NCBI GenBank assembly: GCA_963759545.1
Contig: CAVXAB010000048.1
Span: 1-64,000, forward strand
Length of the DNA stretch: 64,000 bases
Direction: 5' to 3'
From: Trebonia sp963759545
GTDB lineage: Bacteria > Actinomycetota > Actinomycetes > Streptosporangiales > Streptosporangiaceae
A program made the position numbers and the translations under genes. This document shows positions 18,784 through 27,427 of this stretch, piece after piece; positions within the stretch are counted from its first letter, which is position 1; each line of letters begins with the position of its first letter. The notes below the pieces were generated by a model. The model did not search any database. It was given only the letters and a program-made list of their open reading frames with translations, and was not told where the DNA came from.

Positions 18784-19960
18784 ATGCTGCGAGGTAGTAA
18801 CACGACGCGCCGGGCGACCTGGCTGGCAGGCCTGGCGGTCACCGCTGCCCTGGCGGTGGCCGGCTGCTCGTCGTCCGCGTCGTCGGCGCCGGGAGCACAG
18901 TCGACGGCGCCGTCGTCGATGACCCAGGCGAATGCCGCCGCGATGGAGAACCCCAACCTCGACACGGGTACCTCGCTCGGCGGCAAGCCCGCGCCCGACG
19001 TCAAGCTGGTCAACCAGTTCGGCCAGCAGATGTCACTCAGCCAGTTCCGCGGCCGGGTCGTCATGCTGTCCTTCGAGGATTCCGAGTGCACCACGGTCTG
19101 CCCGCTGACCACGCAGTCGATGGTGCTCGCGAAGGAACTGCTCGGCAAGGCGGGCACCTCGGTCCAGTTGCTCGGCGTGGACGCCAACCCTGACGCGATC
19201 AAGGTGGCCGACGTGCTGGACTACTCCCGCGTCCACGGCATGATCAACCAGTGGGACTTCCTGACCGGCTCGCTAACCCAGCTGAGGTCGGTGTGGAAGG
19301 CCTACAACATCGACGTGCAGATCGAGTCCGGCCAGATTGACCACACGCCCGCGCTGTACCTCATCGATCAGCAAGGCAGGCTGCAGAAGGTCTACCTGAC
19401 CCAGATGGCGTACTCGAGCGTCACCCAGTCCGCGCAGGTCCTGGCCACCGCGGTGGCGAGCCTGCTGCCCAGCCACCCGAAGCTGAAGAGCCTTGAGTCA
19501 CTAGGCACCATCCCCGCGCAGTCCCCGGCGGCCACGGTCTCGCTGCCCGCGCGCGGGCGGTACCGGCTCGGCCACCGCGGGCACCGTGACGCTCGGCCCC
19601 GGTCAGGCCAGGCTCGTGGTGTTCTTCGCGACCTGGCTCACCGAGACGTCCGACCTGAACTCCGAGCTGACCAGCCTCAACTCGTACGCCAAGGCGGCCG
19701 CGGGCAAGCACCTGCCCGCGCTCACCGCCGTCGACGAGACCGTGACGGAACCGTCGGCCGCGGCGGTGACCAGCTACCTGCACCAGCTCGGGCCGCTGTC
19801 TTACCCGGTCGCCCTCGACCAGACGGGCCGGGTGGCGGACGGCTACGGCGTCCAGGACGAGCCCTGGCTCGTCCTCGTCAGCAAGTCGGGCAAGATCACC
19901 TGGCAGCACGACGGCTGGGTCTCCCTGGCGGCGCTCGAGAAGGCCGCGGCCGCTAGTTAG
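18784..19960 (+). CDS. SCO1/SenC-like lipoprotein with a second thioredoxin-like domain, frame broken
   Basis: Exported lipoprotein: hydrophobic signal and lipobox LAVAGC (about residues 18-30). The SCO-like domain carries the CxxxC copper/redox pair (SECTTVCPL) and an HTPALYLID strand. After about 19555 a second thioredoxin-fold domain follows in another frame (RLVVFFATWLTETSDL, then YGVQDEPWLVLVSKSGKITW). In this domain the usual active-site cysteines are replaced by TWLTET. SCO proteins deliver copper to cytochrome oxidase. I prefer ATG 18784 (AAAGGCGG upstream); GTG 18766 is an alternative. The end overlaps the convergent esterase gene by four bases. Confidence 0.78.
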
Positions 19961-20959
19961 GCGATCTCGCCCCAGTCGATGACGGGGTGGCCGAAGGCGA
20001 TCGCCGTTTCCCGCTCGGCCATGTCAAGCAGCAGGCCCGTCGCGTCCAGGTGCTTCGTCATCGGGCCGATCACCCGGGTCGGGCATGAACTGCGGGCCGC
20101 CTGGCCAGCCGTGACCGCCGCCGTCGATCCGGTACAGGATGGCCGGGTGGCAGCCGGGTCTCGTCCACGTCTTGCGCGTGACGGAGAGATCGCCTGGCGC
20201 CGCGGGCAGCTCCTCGATCAAGGGCCTGGCGATGCTGCCGGTGGCGGTGAGCCTGCTGCCGGCCGTGATCCCGTTGCGGGCGATGCCGTTCGCCGTCGCC
20301 CAGTCGGCGACGACCGCCTCCGCGCCCGCGACGATGTCCTCGCCAGGCAGTTCGCCGTGCCTGACCGCGCGCCGCTTGAGTATCAGGCCGGAGATGCCGC
20401 GCCTGGTGAGCGGCCCGCCCTCGTACGGCGAGGTCGGGTCGCTTGTGCCCATGACGAGGACCATGCTGGCGCGCAACTGCGGCACGGGCGCCATCCGGCG
20501 GCTCGACTCAAGCGCCGTCCCCGCGACAAGGAACAGGCCGGTCACCGGCAGCAGGCCGTTCCTTGCCACGTGCTCGGCGTACCGCGCGCCCTGCGAGATC
20601 CCGGCGAGGAAGACCGGCCACGACCTGGCCGCCCCGAGCCCCTCGAGGTGGCTGGCCAGTTCGGTGAGGAACCGCGTGTCGTCCAGGTCGGGCTCGCGCG
20701 CCGGCGGCCTGGCCGGGTGCCAGGCGCCCTTCCAGCCATCGGGGAAGACGGTGGTGATCCCGGCGGCGGGACCGCGCTCGGCGAGCCCGGTGAACCAGGC
20801 CATGTCCCGCCCGTCCATGCCGGAACCGTGCAGCGCGATCAGCAACGGCGGTGGCGCCTGGCCGGGCTGCCTGGGTGCCCGGGCAAGCCAGTACGACCGC
20901 CGGACCCCCGCTACCTCGATTACTCCCCGGTCAAGCTCGCCGCCGCCGCGTGCTCCCAT
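19957..20959 (-). CDS. alpha/beta-hydrolase esterase (PHB-depolymerase/LpqC type), frame broken
   Basis: Serine hydrolase with oxyanion motif ALHGSGMDG, nucleophile elbow GISQG and a C-terminal histidine in GGGHGWPGG. These define the esterase/polyhydroxybutyrate-depolymerase-like family. The first frame departs after GGPQFMP near 20085. A second frame continues with RVIGPMTKHLDATGLLLDM and closes at a TAA (19957-19959), so the natural protein is about 335 residues. No signal peptide is visible, so action in the cytoplasm on small esters is more likely than polymer degradation. The substrate is unknown. Confidence 0.78.
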
Positions 20960-21050
20960 GTGAGAAGAGTAGATACCCGCGCGCCCGGGCGGGGGACTTA
21001 AGCGAATTCGTCAGGACACGTGGGGGAGTGGGGGCGCGCGCACCTTTGCC

Positions 21051-21080
21051 TTGACTCCCGGTAAACTTCTGCATTAGAAC
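21051..21080 (+). promoter_or_regulatory. candidate promoter of the DHA2/MarR operon
   Basis: TTGACT at 21051-21056 and, after an 18-base spacer, TAGAAC at 21075-21080. The -10 half overlaps the left arm of the palindrome at 21076-21093, the usual layout of a repressible promoter. Confidence 0.5.
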
Positions 21081-21093
21081 TAATAATAGTTCT
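21076..21093. promoter_or_regulatory. candidate MarR operator, AGAACTA-ATAA-TAGTTCT
   Basis: A perfect 7+7 inverted repeat with a 4-base centre, AT-rich in a GC-rich background, 26 bases upstream of the exporter start. MarR proteins bind such 16-20-base palindromes. The operon's own MarR gene is the likely repressor (inference). Confidence 0.65.
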
Positions 21094-21118
21094 GTAGCAG
21101 ATTTAATACGAGGGAGCG

Positions 21119-22573
21119 GTGCTGGTGGCCACGCTGCTGCGCGAGCCGGCGCGTCCCGCGGTGATCCGCGAGCACCCGCTCGCGCCGTGGTTCGCGGTCG
21201 CCGCGGTGTGCTTCGGCGCGTTCATGGGCCAGCTCGACGCGAGCGTCGTGACGGTGGCGTTCCCCGCGCTGCAACGGCAGTTCGGCGCCGGGCTCGCGTC
21301 CGTCCAGTGGGTGTCGCTCGCCTACCTGCTCGTGCTGACCGCGCTGCTCGTCCCGGCGGGCCGCTGGTCGGACCGGGCCGGCCGCAAGCTCATGTACCTG
21401 TACGGCTTCGTCGTGTTCGCCGGCTCCTCGGCCGCGTGCGGGCTCGCGCCCTCGCTCGGCGTGCTGATCGCGCTGCGCGTGGTCCAGGCGGGCGGCGCGG
21501 CGCTGCTGCAGGCGAACAGCGTGGCGCTAGTCGTCACCAGCGTGCCTGCGCGGACCCGCAGGGCGGCGCTCGGCGTGCAGGCGGCGGCGCAGGCGGTCGG
21601 CCTCGCGTCGGGCCCGGTGATCGGCGGCCTGGTCGTGGCGACGGCGGGCTGGCGCTGGGTGTTCTTCCTTAACGTCCCCGTGGGAGTGCTCGCGGTCGCG
21701 GCCGGCGTTTGCCTGCTGCCAAGGACGCGCGGCGCCGCCGGGCAACTGCTGGCCGGCCGGCTACCGGCCGGCCAGCCGCCGGCCGGCCGGCGCGGCACCG
21801 ACCCTGGCGGCACCGTCCTGCTCGCCGCCGCGGCGACGGCCGGCATGCTGGCCATCTCCGCGCTGTCCGGGCTCGGCGCGCCCGCCTGGACGGCGGCGGT
21901 GCTCGCGGTCGTGGCCGTGCTCACCGGGACCGCACTGCTCAGGCACGAACGGCGGGTCGCCGCGCCGATGCTCGACCTGCGCGCCATGGCCGCCGCTGGC
22001 ACCGGCTCCGCGCTGCTCGGCGCCCTGTGCGCCTACCTCGTCCTGTTCGGCCCGCTTGTCCTGTTCCCGCAGGTCGTCACCGCCCAAGGCGGCAGCGCCG
22101 AGTCGGCGGGCCTGCTGCTCACCGCGCTGCCCGCCGGGTTCGGACTTGCCGCCGCCGTCGCGGACAAGCTGCTACCAGGCGGCTGGTCCAACAGGCGCCG
22201 CTGCCTGCTCGGCGGCACCGTCATGGCGGTGTGCGCGGCGGCCCTGGCGGTACCCGCGCCGCATGCGGTATCAGTGGTGCTGCTTGGCCTGCTCGGCATA
22301 GGCCTTGGCATCTATACTCCGGCGAACAACGCCGAGATCATGGCCGCGGTTCCGGCGCGGGACGCGGCCGCGGCGGGCGGGATGGTGAACATGACCCGAG
22401 GGACCGGCACGGCGCTCGGCGTGGCCGTCGTGGCGCTCGGACTGCACGCCGGGGCGCTCCTGCGGTCGCCGCAGGCCGGCCTCGCGCTGTCGATGGCGGC
22501 GCTCGCCGCGGTCGCGCTGCTCGGGACCGTAGCGGCCCTGCGCGCGCGCCAGGCGACGGACGGGCTCCGATGA
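21119..22573 (+). CDS. DHA2-family (14-TM) drug/proton antiporter
   Basis: A 484-residue major facilitator. Motif A (GRWSDRAGRK) near residue 78, motif C (GPVIGGLVVATAGWRWVFFLNVPVG) near 165-190 and QLDASVVTVAFPALQRQF in helix 1 mark the EmrB/QacA group. About 14 hydrophobic segments are visible. A GCCGGC-rich cytoplasmic loop (about 21745-21795) encodes a low-complexity linker. GTG 21119 follows GAGGGAG; GTG 21125 is an alternative. Its TGA overlaps the ATG of the MarR gene, so the pair is an operon for inducible efflux. Substrate unknown. Confidence 0.9.
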   Translation: MLVATLLREPARPAVIREHPLAPWFAVAAVCFGAFMGQLDASVVTVAFPALQRQFGAGLASVQWVSLAYLLVLTALLVPAGRWSDRAGRKLMYLYGFVVFAGSSAACGLAPSLGVLIALRVVQAGGAALLQANSVALVVTSVPARTRRAALGVQAAAQAVGLASGPVIGGLVVATAGWRWVFFLNVPVGVLAVAAGVCLLPRTRGAAGQLLAGRLPAGQPPAGRRGTDPGGTVLLAAAATAGMLAISALSGLGAPAWTAAVLAVVAVLTGTALLRHERRVAAPMLDLRAMAAAGTGSALLGALCAYLVLFGPLVLFPQVVTAQGGSAESAGLLLTALPAGFGLAAAVADKLLPGGWSNRRRCLLGGTVMAVCAAALAVPAPHAVSVVLLGLLGIGLGIYTPANNAEIMAAVPARDAAAAGGMVNMTRGTGTALGVAVVALGLHAGALLRSPQAGLALSMAALAAVALLGTVAALRARQATDGLR

Positions 22574-23082
22574 CCGCCGTTGGCGCTCGCGGTCCTGCCG
22601 GGCAGGCGACGCCGCAGGCGGACGGGCTCGCCGAGGGGATCGCCAGGCTGCGCCGCGCACTGCGCCGCGGCGCCCGGGTCGCCGATCCAGGCAACACCCT
22701 CGCCCTGGCCCAGCTTGAGCTGCTCGCCGCGCTCACCGAGCATCCGGGGTCACGTCCCGGCCAGCTCGCCAGGCGGCTGAACATGCGCGCCAACACCGTC
22801 ACGACGATCGTGAACGCGCTCAGCTCGCGCGGCATGCTCGAACGGGTCACGGCCGACGACGACAGGCGCGCCGTCAAGCTGACCGTGACCGAGGCCGGCC
22901 AGCAGGCCGTGCTCTCCTGGCAGGCCACCAACGCCGCGGTCCTGCACCTGGCGCTGTCGACGCTGCCTGCCAAGCAGCGGCGCGCCCTGGCCGCCGCCGC
23001 CCCCGCGCTCGATGCCCTGGCCCGTGCGATCGACCAGCTAGCCGACCGGCCCGCGGCGGCGCAGGACCAGGACACCGACTGA
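22570..23082 (+). CDS. MarR-family transcriptional regulator
   Basis: A 170-residue protein with a winged helix-turn-helix: LAQLELLAALTEHPGSRPGQ, then LARRLNMRANTVTTIVNALSSRGMLERV, then the wing DDDRRAVKLTVTEAG. It overlaps the exporter gene by ATGA, so the two are co-transcribed and probably autoregulated through the palindrome at 21076-21093. MarR proteins usually release DNA on binding phenolic or drug-like ligands. The extended N-terminus (about 20 residues) is Ala/Gly-rich. Confidence 0.9.
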   Translation: MTAVGARGPAGQATPQADGLAEGIARLRRALRRGARVADPGNTLALAQLELLAALTEHPGSRPGQLARRLNMRANTVTTIVNALSSRGMLERVTADDDRRAVKLTVTEAGQQAVLSWQATNAAVLHLALSTLPAKQRRALAAAAPALDALARAIDQLADRPAAAQDQDTD

Positions 23083-23164
23083 CCAGGGACATCGCCGTGC
23101 CGCTCGGGTAACGGGCACAATGGGCGTGCGGGACCACCGGACACCCAGGGGGAGCCAGGTTCAC

Positions 23165-23563
23165 ATGTCATGGTCGAGGCGGCTGGCCGCCCTACTGCCA
23201 CGGACGGTGGCCGAGGATTCCGGCGGCACCGAACCCGATGCGCGGTTCACCTTCGCCAACGAGCGCACGTTCCTCGCCTGGGCCCGGACGGCACTCGCCC
23301 TGGTGGTGGCCGGGCTCGCCATCGTGCAACTGCTCCCGCCGTTCCCTGGTGTCCCGGCCGGCCGTCACCTGCTCGGCCTGCCGCTGATCGCGCTCGGCGC
23401 GGTGCTCGCCGTGACCGCCTACGGCGAGTGGGTGCGCAACCAGCACGCGCTGCGCCGCGGCGAGCCGATGCCGAGATCGGTGCTGCCGTGGATCCTGGCC
23501 GCCACGGTCACCTTGACCGCGGTCATCGCCGCCGTCGTGCTGCTCATCTCGGCGGCCCGATGA
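23165..23563 (+). CDS. DUF202 membrane protein (YidH-like), first of a pair
   Basis: A 132-residue protein with the DUF202 start PDARFTFANERTFLAWARTALAL, followed by three hydrophobic segments (about residues 40-60, 70-88, 108-130). ATG 23165 has a GGGGGAG site upstream. Role unknown; members are small inner-membrane proteins. Its TGA overlaps the ATG of the second DUF202 gene. Confidence 0.85.
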   Translation: MSWSRRLAALLPRTVAEDSGGTEPDARFTFANERTFLAWARTALALVVAGLAIVQLLPPFPGVPAGRHLLGLPLIALGAVLAVTAYGEWVRNQHALRRGEPMPRSVLPWILAATVTLTAVIAAVVLLISAAR

Positions 23564-23920
23564 CCGATCCGATGACCGGTCCGGCCGGCCAGCGGCCAGC
23601 CGGGCGACGACCCGGAGGAACGCGACGCGGGCCTGGCCCGCGAGCGCACGTCGCTGGCCTGGACGAGGACCGCGATCTCGTTCGGCGCCGTCGGCGGCGC
23701 GGTGCTCAAGGCGAACGTCATCACGGGCCTGATCATCCTCGCGCTTGCCCCGGTCGTCTGGCATCTCGGCCGCGTATCGCGCGGCAGTGCCACCAGGGCG
23801 GGGCTGCCCGTCGTCGGCCCGACGAGGCTGTTCTTGATCACCGTCTCGATCGTCGCCGTCGCGCTGATCTGCCTGGCGGTCGCCATCTTCGGCAAGTCCG
23901 CCCCCGGCGCGCTCCGCTAG
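23560..23920 (+). CDS. DUF202 membrane protein, second of a pair, frame broken
   Basis: ATG 23560 overlaps the previous stop. After about 16 residues the DUF202 core (DAGLARERTSLAWTRTAISFGAVGGAVLKANVITGL) is in another frame, so one base is missing or extra near 23605. Two further hydrophobic segments follow (LIILALAPVVWHLG, LFLITVSIVAVALICLAVAIFG). Tandem DUF202 genes of this kind are common in actinobacteria, one with the FANERTFLAW box and one with the ARERTSLAW box. Confidence 0.8.
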
Positions 23921-23966
23921 GCCCCGAGTAGCTCACAGGCGCGGGACACACGTCATAGTAGGGCTC

Positions 23967-24414
23967 ATGGATCAGCGTCCAAGGCCGCGCACGGCCGAGC
24001 TGCTTAACCTCACCCCGCATCCGGAGGGCGGCTGGTACCGGGAGACGTGGCGCGCGGCGCCGTCCTTCCAGCCCGACGGCTACCCGGGGCCGCGGGCGGC
24101 GGCCACCGGCATCTACTTCCTGCTCGCCCCGGGTGAGGAGTCCGCGTGGCACCGCGTCAGGTCGGACGAGGCATGGCTCTGGCACGCCGGCGGCCCGCTG
24201 ACCCTGCTCGACGGCGGTGCGGGCGACGTGCCGTCGGGCAGCCCGCTGGCCGTTACCGTGGGCGCCGACCTGGCCGGCGGCGAGGTGCCGCAGCACGTCG
24301 TCGCCGGCCGGCCACTGGCAGTCCGCCCGGCCCGCGGGCGACGCCGAGGTCCTGGTCAGCTGCGTGGTGGCGCCAGGATTCGACTTCGCCGACTTCACCA
24401 TGCTCCCCGGCTGA
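23967..24414 (+). CDS. cupin-fold DUF985 protein, frame broken near the end
   Basis: Starts MDQRPRPRTAELLNLTPHPE, then GGWYRETWR, ATGIYFLLAPGEESAWHRVRSDEAWLWHAGGPL and LAGGEVPQHVVAG. This is the DUF985 cupin pattern, with His and Glu residues that could hold a metal. After about 24330 the last segment (DAEVLVSCVVAPGFDFADFTMLPG) is in another frame and ends at TGA 24414. Total length about 148 residues, normal for the family. The enzymatic role is not established. Confidence 0.82.
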
Positions 24415-24549
24415 CCCGGCGATGCCGTCGCCCCGTCAGGTTCGTCGCCGTTTGCGCCGTTACCGGGAATATGACCCCCGGCAACGGGAAGTCCATGGAG
24501 TGGCCGTCACCGGCGAGCCGTCACTCGCACACCTGGAGGAGCAGCCTCG

Positions 24550-26392
24550 ATGACAACGGGGGAGAGCGAGCCCGGAACTCGTGCTCGGGCCGATGCTGCG
24601 CTACGTCAGCGAGACCGAGGCGACGATCTGGGTCGAGACCGACCGGGAGTGCCTGGTCGAGGTGCTCGGCCGCGACGCCCCGACCTTCGAGGTGGCCGGG
24701 CACCACTACGGTCTCGTGGTGCTTGACGGCCTCGCGCCTGGCAGCGAGCACGAGTACCAGGTCGCGCTGGACGGGACCGTCCGCTGGCCGCTCCCTGACG
24801 GCTATTTCCCGCCGAGCGTGCTGCGGACCCTCGGCCAGGACCGGCCCGTCCGGCTGGCGTTCGGTTCCTGCCGGGTGGCCGAGATCGCGTCAGCGAACCT
24901 GAACCGGCCCGCCAGGCGAGAGCGCGCCCGCCAGCACGGCGGCACGCGACCGGGCGCGGGCGCGGCCGCAGAAGCCGAGGGGCGGGCGGGGCACGAGGGC
25001 ACCGACGCGCTGGCGGCCTGGCCGCGATGCTCCCGGGCTGCTCCCGTGACCGCTGGCCCGACGTGCTGCTGATGATCGGCGATCAGGTCTACGCCGACGA
25101 GCCTGGCCCGGCCACCCGGCGCTTCATGGCCGACCACCGGGCGACCAAGCCCGACACGACCGCGCCGCCTGGCGAGGTCGCGGACTTCGCGGAGTACTGC
25201 GCCCTCTACCGTGAGGCCTGGAGCGACCCCGCGGTCCGCTGGCTCTTCTCGGTTGTCCCGACCGCGATGATCTTCGACGATCACGACGTCCATGACGACT
25301 GGAACATCTCGGGTTCCTGGCGCCGCGACTACACCGCCAAGCCGTGGTGGGGCAAGCGCATCGAAAGCGCCTACCAGAGCTACTGGGTGTACCAGCACCT
25401 CGGCAACCTGTCGCCGGCCGAACTCGCCCGCGACGAGACGTGGGGCAAGGTCCGCGAGCAGGGCGACGCGGCGTCGGTGCTCGCCGGCCTCGCACACCGC
25501 GCCGACCAGGGTGCACCGGGGATCCGCTGGTCTTTCGCCCGCACGTTCAGCACCCCCACGGGCGGCGCCACGGGCGGCAAGGTCCGCGTGGTCATGCTCG
25601 ACTCGCGCAGCCGCCGGGTGGTGGACGGAACGCGGCTGATGGCCGACGAGGCCGAATGGCGCTGGCTCACCGAGTCGGTCGCCGGCGACTGGGCGCACGT
25701 GGTGATCGCCACCTCGGTGCCGCCGCTGCTGCCACGCGGCATCCACGCCCTGGAAGCCTGGACCGAACGGGTCTGCGGCGGTGCCTGGGGGCGCCAGGCC
25801 GCGCGCTTCGGTGAGCGGCTGCGGCAGGCGGTCGACCTGGAGCACTGGCCCTCGTTCGACGCGTCGTTCGGCCAGCTCGAAGAGCTGCTGACCAGCCTTG
25901 CCGCCGGACGGCTCAGCCCGCGGGGAGCCCCGCCCGCCACCGTGACGCTCATCTCGGGCGACGTGCACCACAGCTACCTGACCGCCGTCGACCTCCCGCG
26001 AACCGCCGCGCCAGCCGGCCCAGCCACAAAGACCAGCGCCGTCTACCAGGCCGTCTGCTCGCCGTTCCACCAGGCCATGCCGCCGAAGATGCGGTACGCC
26101 CAGAAGCTGGCGAGCAGCAAGGCCAGCGGCCTGATCGGCACCGCCGCCGCCGCGCTGGCCGGCGCGCGCGTCCCGAAGATCAAGTGGCGGATCACCAAGG
26201 GCCCCTGGTTCGACAACATGATCGCCACCCTGACGTACGCGGGCCCCAAAGCCGTCGTCCGCTTCGACCAGGCCGTCACGGACCAGGCCCGTCACGGACC
26301 AGGCCGTCACGGACCAGGCCGTCACGGACCAGGCCGTCACGGACCGGGCCGCCCCGCGCCTGACGCCCGTCATGGAAACCGACCTGACCTAG
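24550..26392 (+). CDS. PhoD-like metallophosphatase, frame broken
   Basis: Alkaline-phosphatase-D-like metal-dependent phosphoesterase. The N-terminal fibronectin-like part begins LVLGPMLRYVSETEATIWVE. The catalytic part has FGSCR, LLMIGDQVYADEP, FDDHDVHDDWNISGSW and ISGDVHHSY as metal ligands. Breaks: near 24575 (start ATG 24550 is out of frame with the domain), near 25018, and near 26295 within a 15-base repeat. Restoring these gives about 610 residues ending RLTPVMETDLT at TAG 26392. No signal peptide is visible, unlike secreted PhoD, so it is probably a cytoplasmic relative. It overlaps the convergent SGNH gene by four bases. Confidence 0.8.
26269..26345 (+). repeat. 15-bp coding tandem repeat (DQAVT)
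   Basis: Five units of GACCAGGCCGTCACG, the second with one extra C. In the restored frame the gene end would read (DQAVT)5. The extra C throws the downstream part out of frame. This is typical slippage at a repeat. Confidence 0.85.
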
Positions 26393-27399
26393 CTCGCGGG
26401 GAACGCCTCGGCCAGGGCGTCGGCGATGTCCGTGGCCCGGTGCGCGTAGCCGATCGTGGTGTAGTGGATGCCGTCGTTGATGAACCAGGACTTCTGCGCG
26501 ACGGCGGGCCAGTTGTAGATCCGCATGTTGGGGTACTGCGCCTGCGCCTGCTGCAGCGCCTGGTTCCACAGCTCCATGTTCTGCTCGGAGTAGGGGCCCG
26601 ATGACAGCAGCGAGGTCACCTCGACCCACATGACCGGCTCGTTGCCGATGAGGCTCATCATCTTCTGGATCCGCTGCAGCCGGCTGACGTTCGAGCCGAC
26701 GTACACGTCGGCGGTGTCGTTGGTGCCGAGCGCGAGCACCCAGCAGCCGTTGAACCCGCCCTGCTTGACCTGGCTGGCCATGTCGTAGGCGTTCGGCGTG
26801 CCCGGCAGCGACTCGACGACCGAGGTCGCGCCGACGATCTTCATGATCGACCGCTTGACGCCGACGTCGGCGTAGCGGGCCGGGATCCGGTTGGCCGGGT
26901 TCGGCTCGTAATCCGGCGAGATCAGCCCCTCCGACGTGGAGTCGCCGATGTGCACCACGGACGCGCACGAGGTCCGCGGCGGCGGCGTCGGCAGCGCGGG
27001 CACGATCGCGGCCGGGCCGGCGGCGGCGCTCTTGGTGGTGACCCCGTGCGTGGTCCCCGCGGCCGCCTTGCCGGCCCGGGCCGCCGCGCCACTGTGCTTG
27101 CCCGCCGTCGCCGGCTTGCCCTGGCTGGCGGTGCCTCCCGTGCCGCCGGCCGAGTTGGACAGCCGGGCGTTCGCCGTCGAGGCGTTCGCCGTCGAGGCGG
27201 TTGCCGACGGCGGCTGCGCCGCGGGGGCGGCGGTCGCCGAGGTCAGCCGCATGGACGCGGTCACGCCCGCGGCGAGGACGGCGGCGCCAAGCAGGCACAG
27301 CCCGCCGATCGCCTGCGGCGAATGCGGCAGCCCAGGCCGCCTCGGCCGGCCGGGGCGCCGCCCGCCGCCAGCCGCGTTCCTGTCTGGTTCACCGGTCAT
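26389..27399 (-). CDS. SGNH/GDSL hydrolase, membrane-anchored
   Basis: A 336-residue protein from ATG 27399 with AGGAGG upstream. One N-terminal membrane helix (residues about 32-50, GGLCLLGAAVLAAGVTASM), then about 90 residues of Ala/Thr/Gly-rich linker, then the SGNH domain: block I HIGDSTSEG, block III LALGTND and block V DGIHYTTIGY with the catalytic Asp-His. It is encoded just downstream of an acyltransferase-3 gene. Such pairs, or fusions of the two, O-acetylate cell-wall glycans or lipids, so I infer surface glycan modification. Confidence 0.85.
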   Translation of the reverse strand: MTGEPDRNAAGGGRRPGRPRRPGLPHSPQAIGGLCLLGAAVLAAGVTASMRLTSATAAPAAQPPSATASTANASTANARLSNSAGGTGGTASQGKPATAGKHSGAAARAGKAAAGTTHGVTTKSAAAGPAAIVPALPTPPPRTSCASVVHIGDSTSEGLISPDYEPNPANRIPARYADVGVKRSIMKIVGATSVVESLPGTPNAYDMASQVKQGGFNGCWVLALGTNDTADVYVGSNVSRLQRIQKMMSLIGNEPVMWVEVTSLLSSGPYSEQNMELWNQALQQAQAQYPNMRIYNWPAVAQKSWFINDGIHYTTIGYAHRATDIADALAEAFPAS

Positions 27400-27427
27400 G
27401 TCGGCGCCTCCTGTCGCGTTGGCCTCG

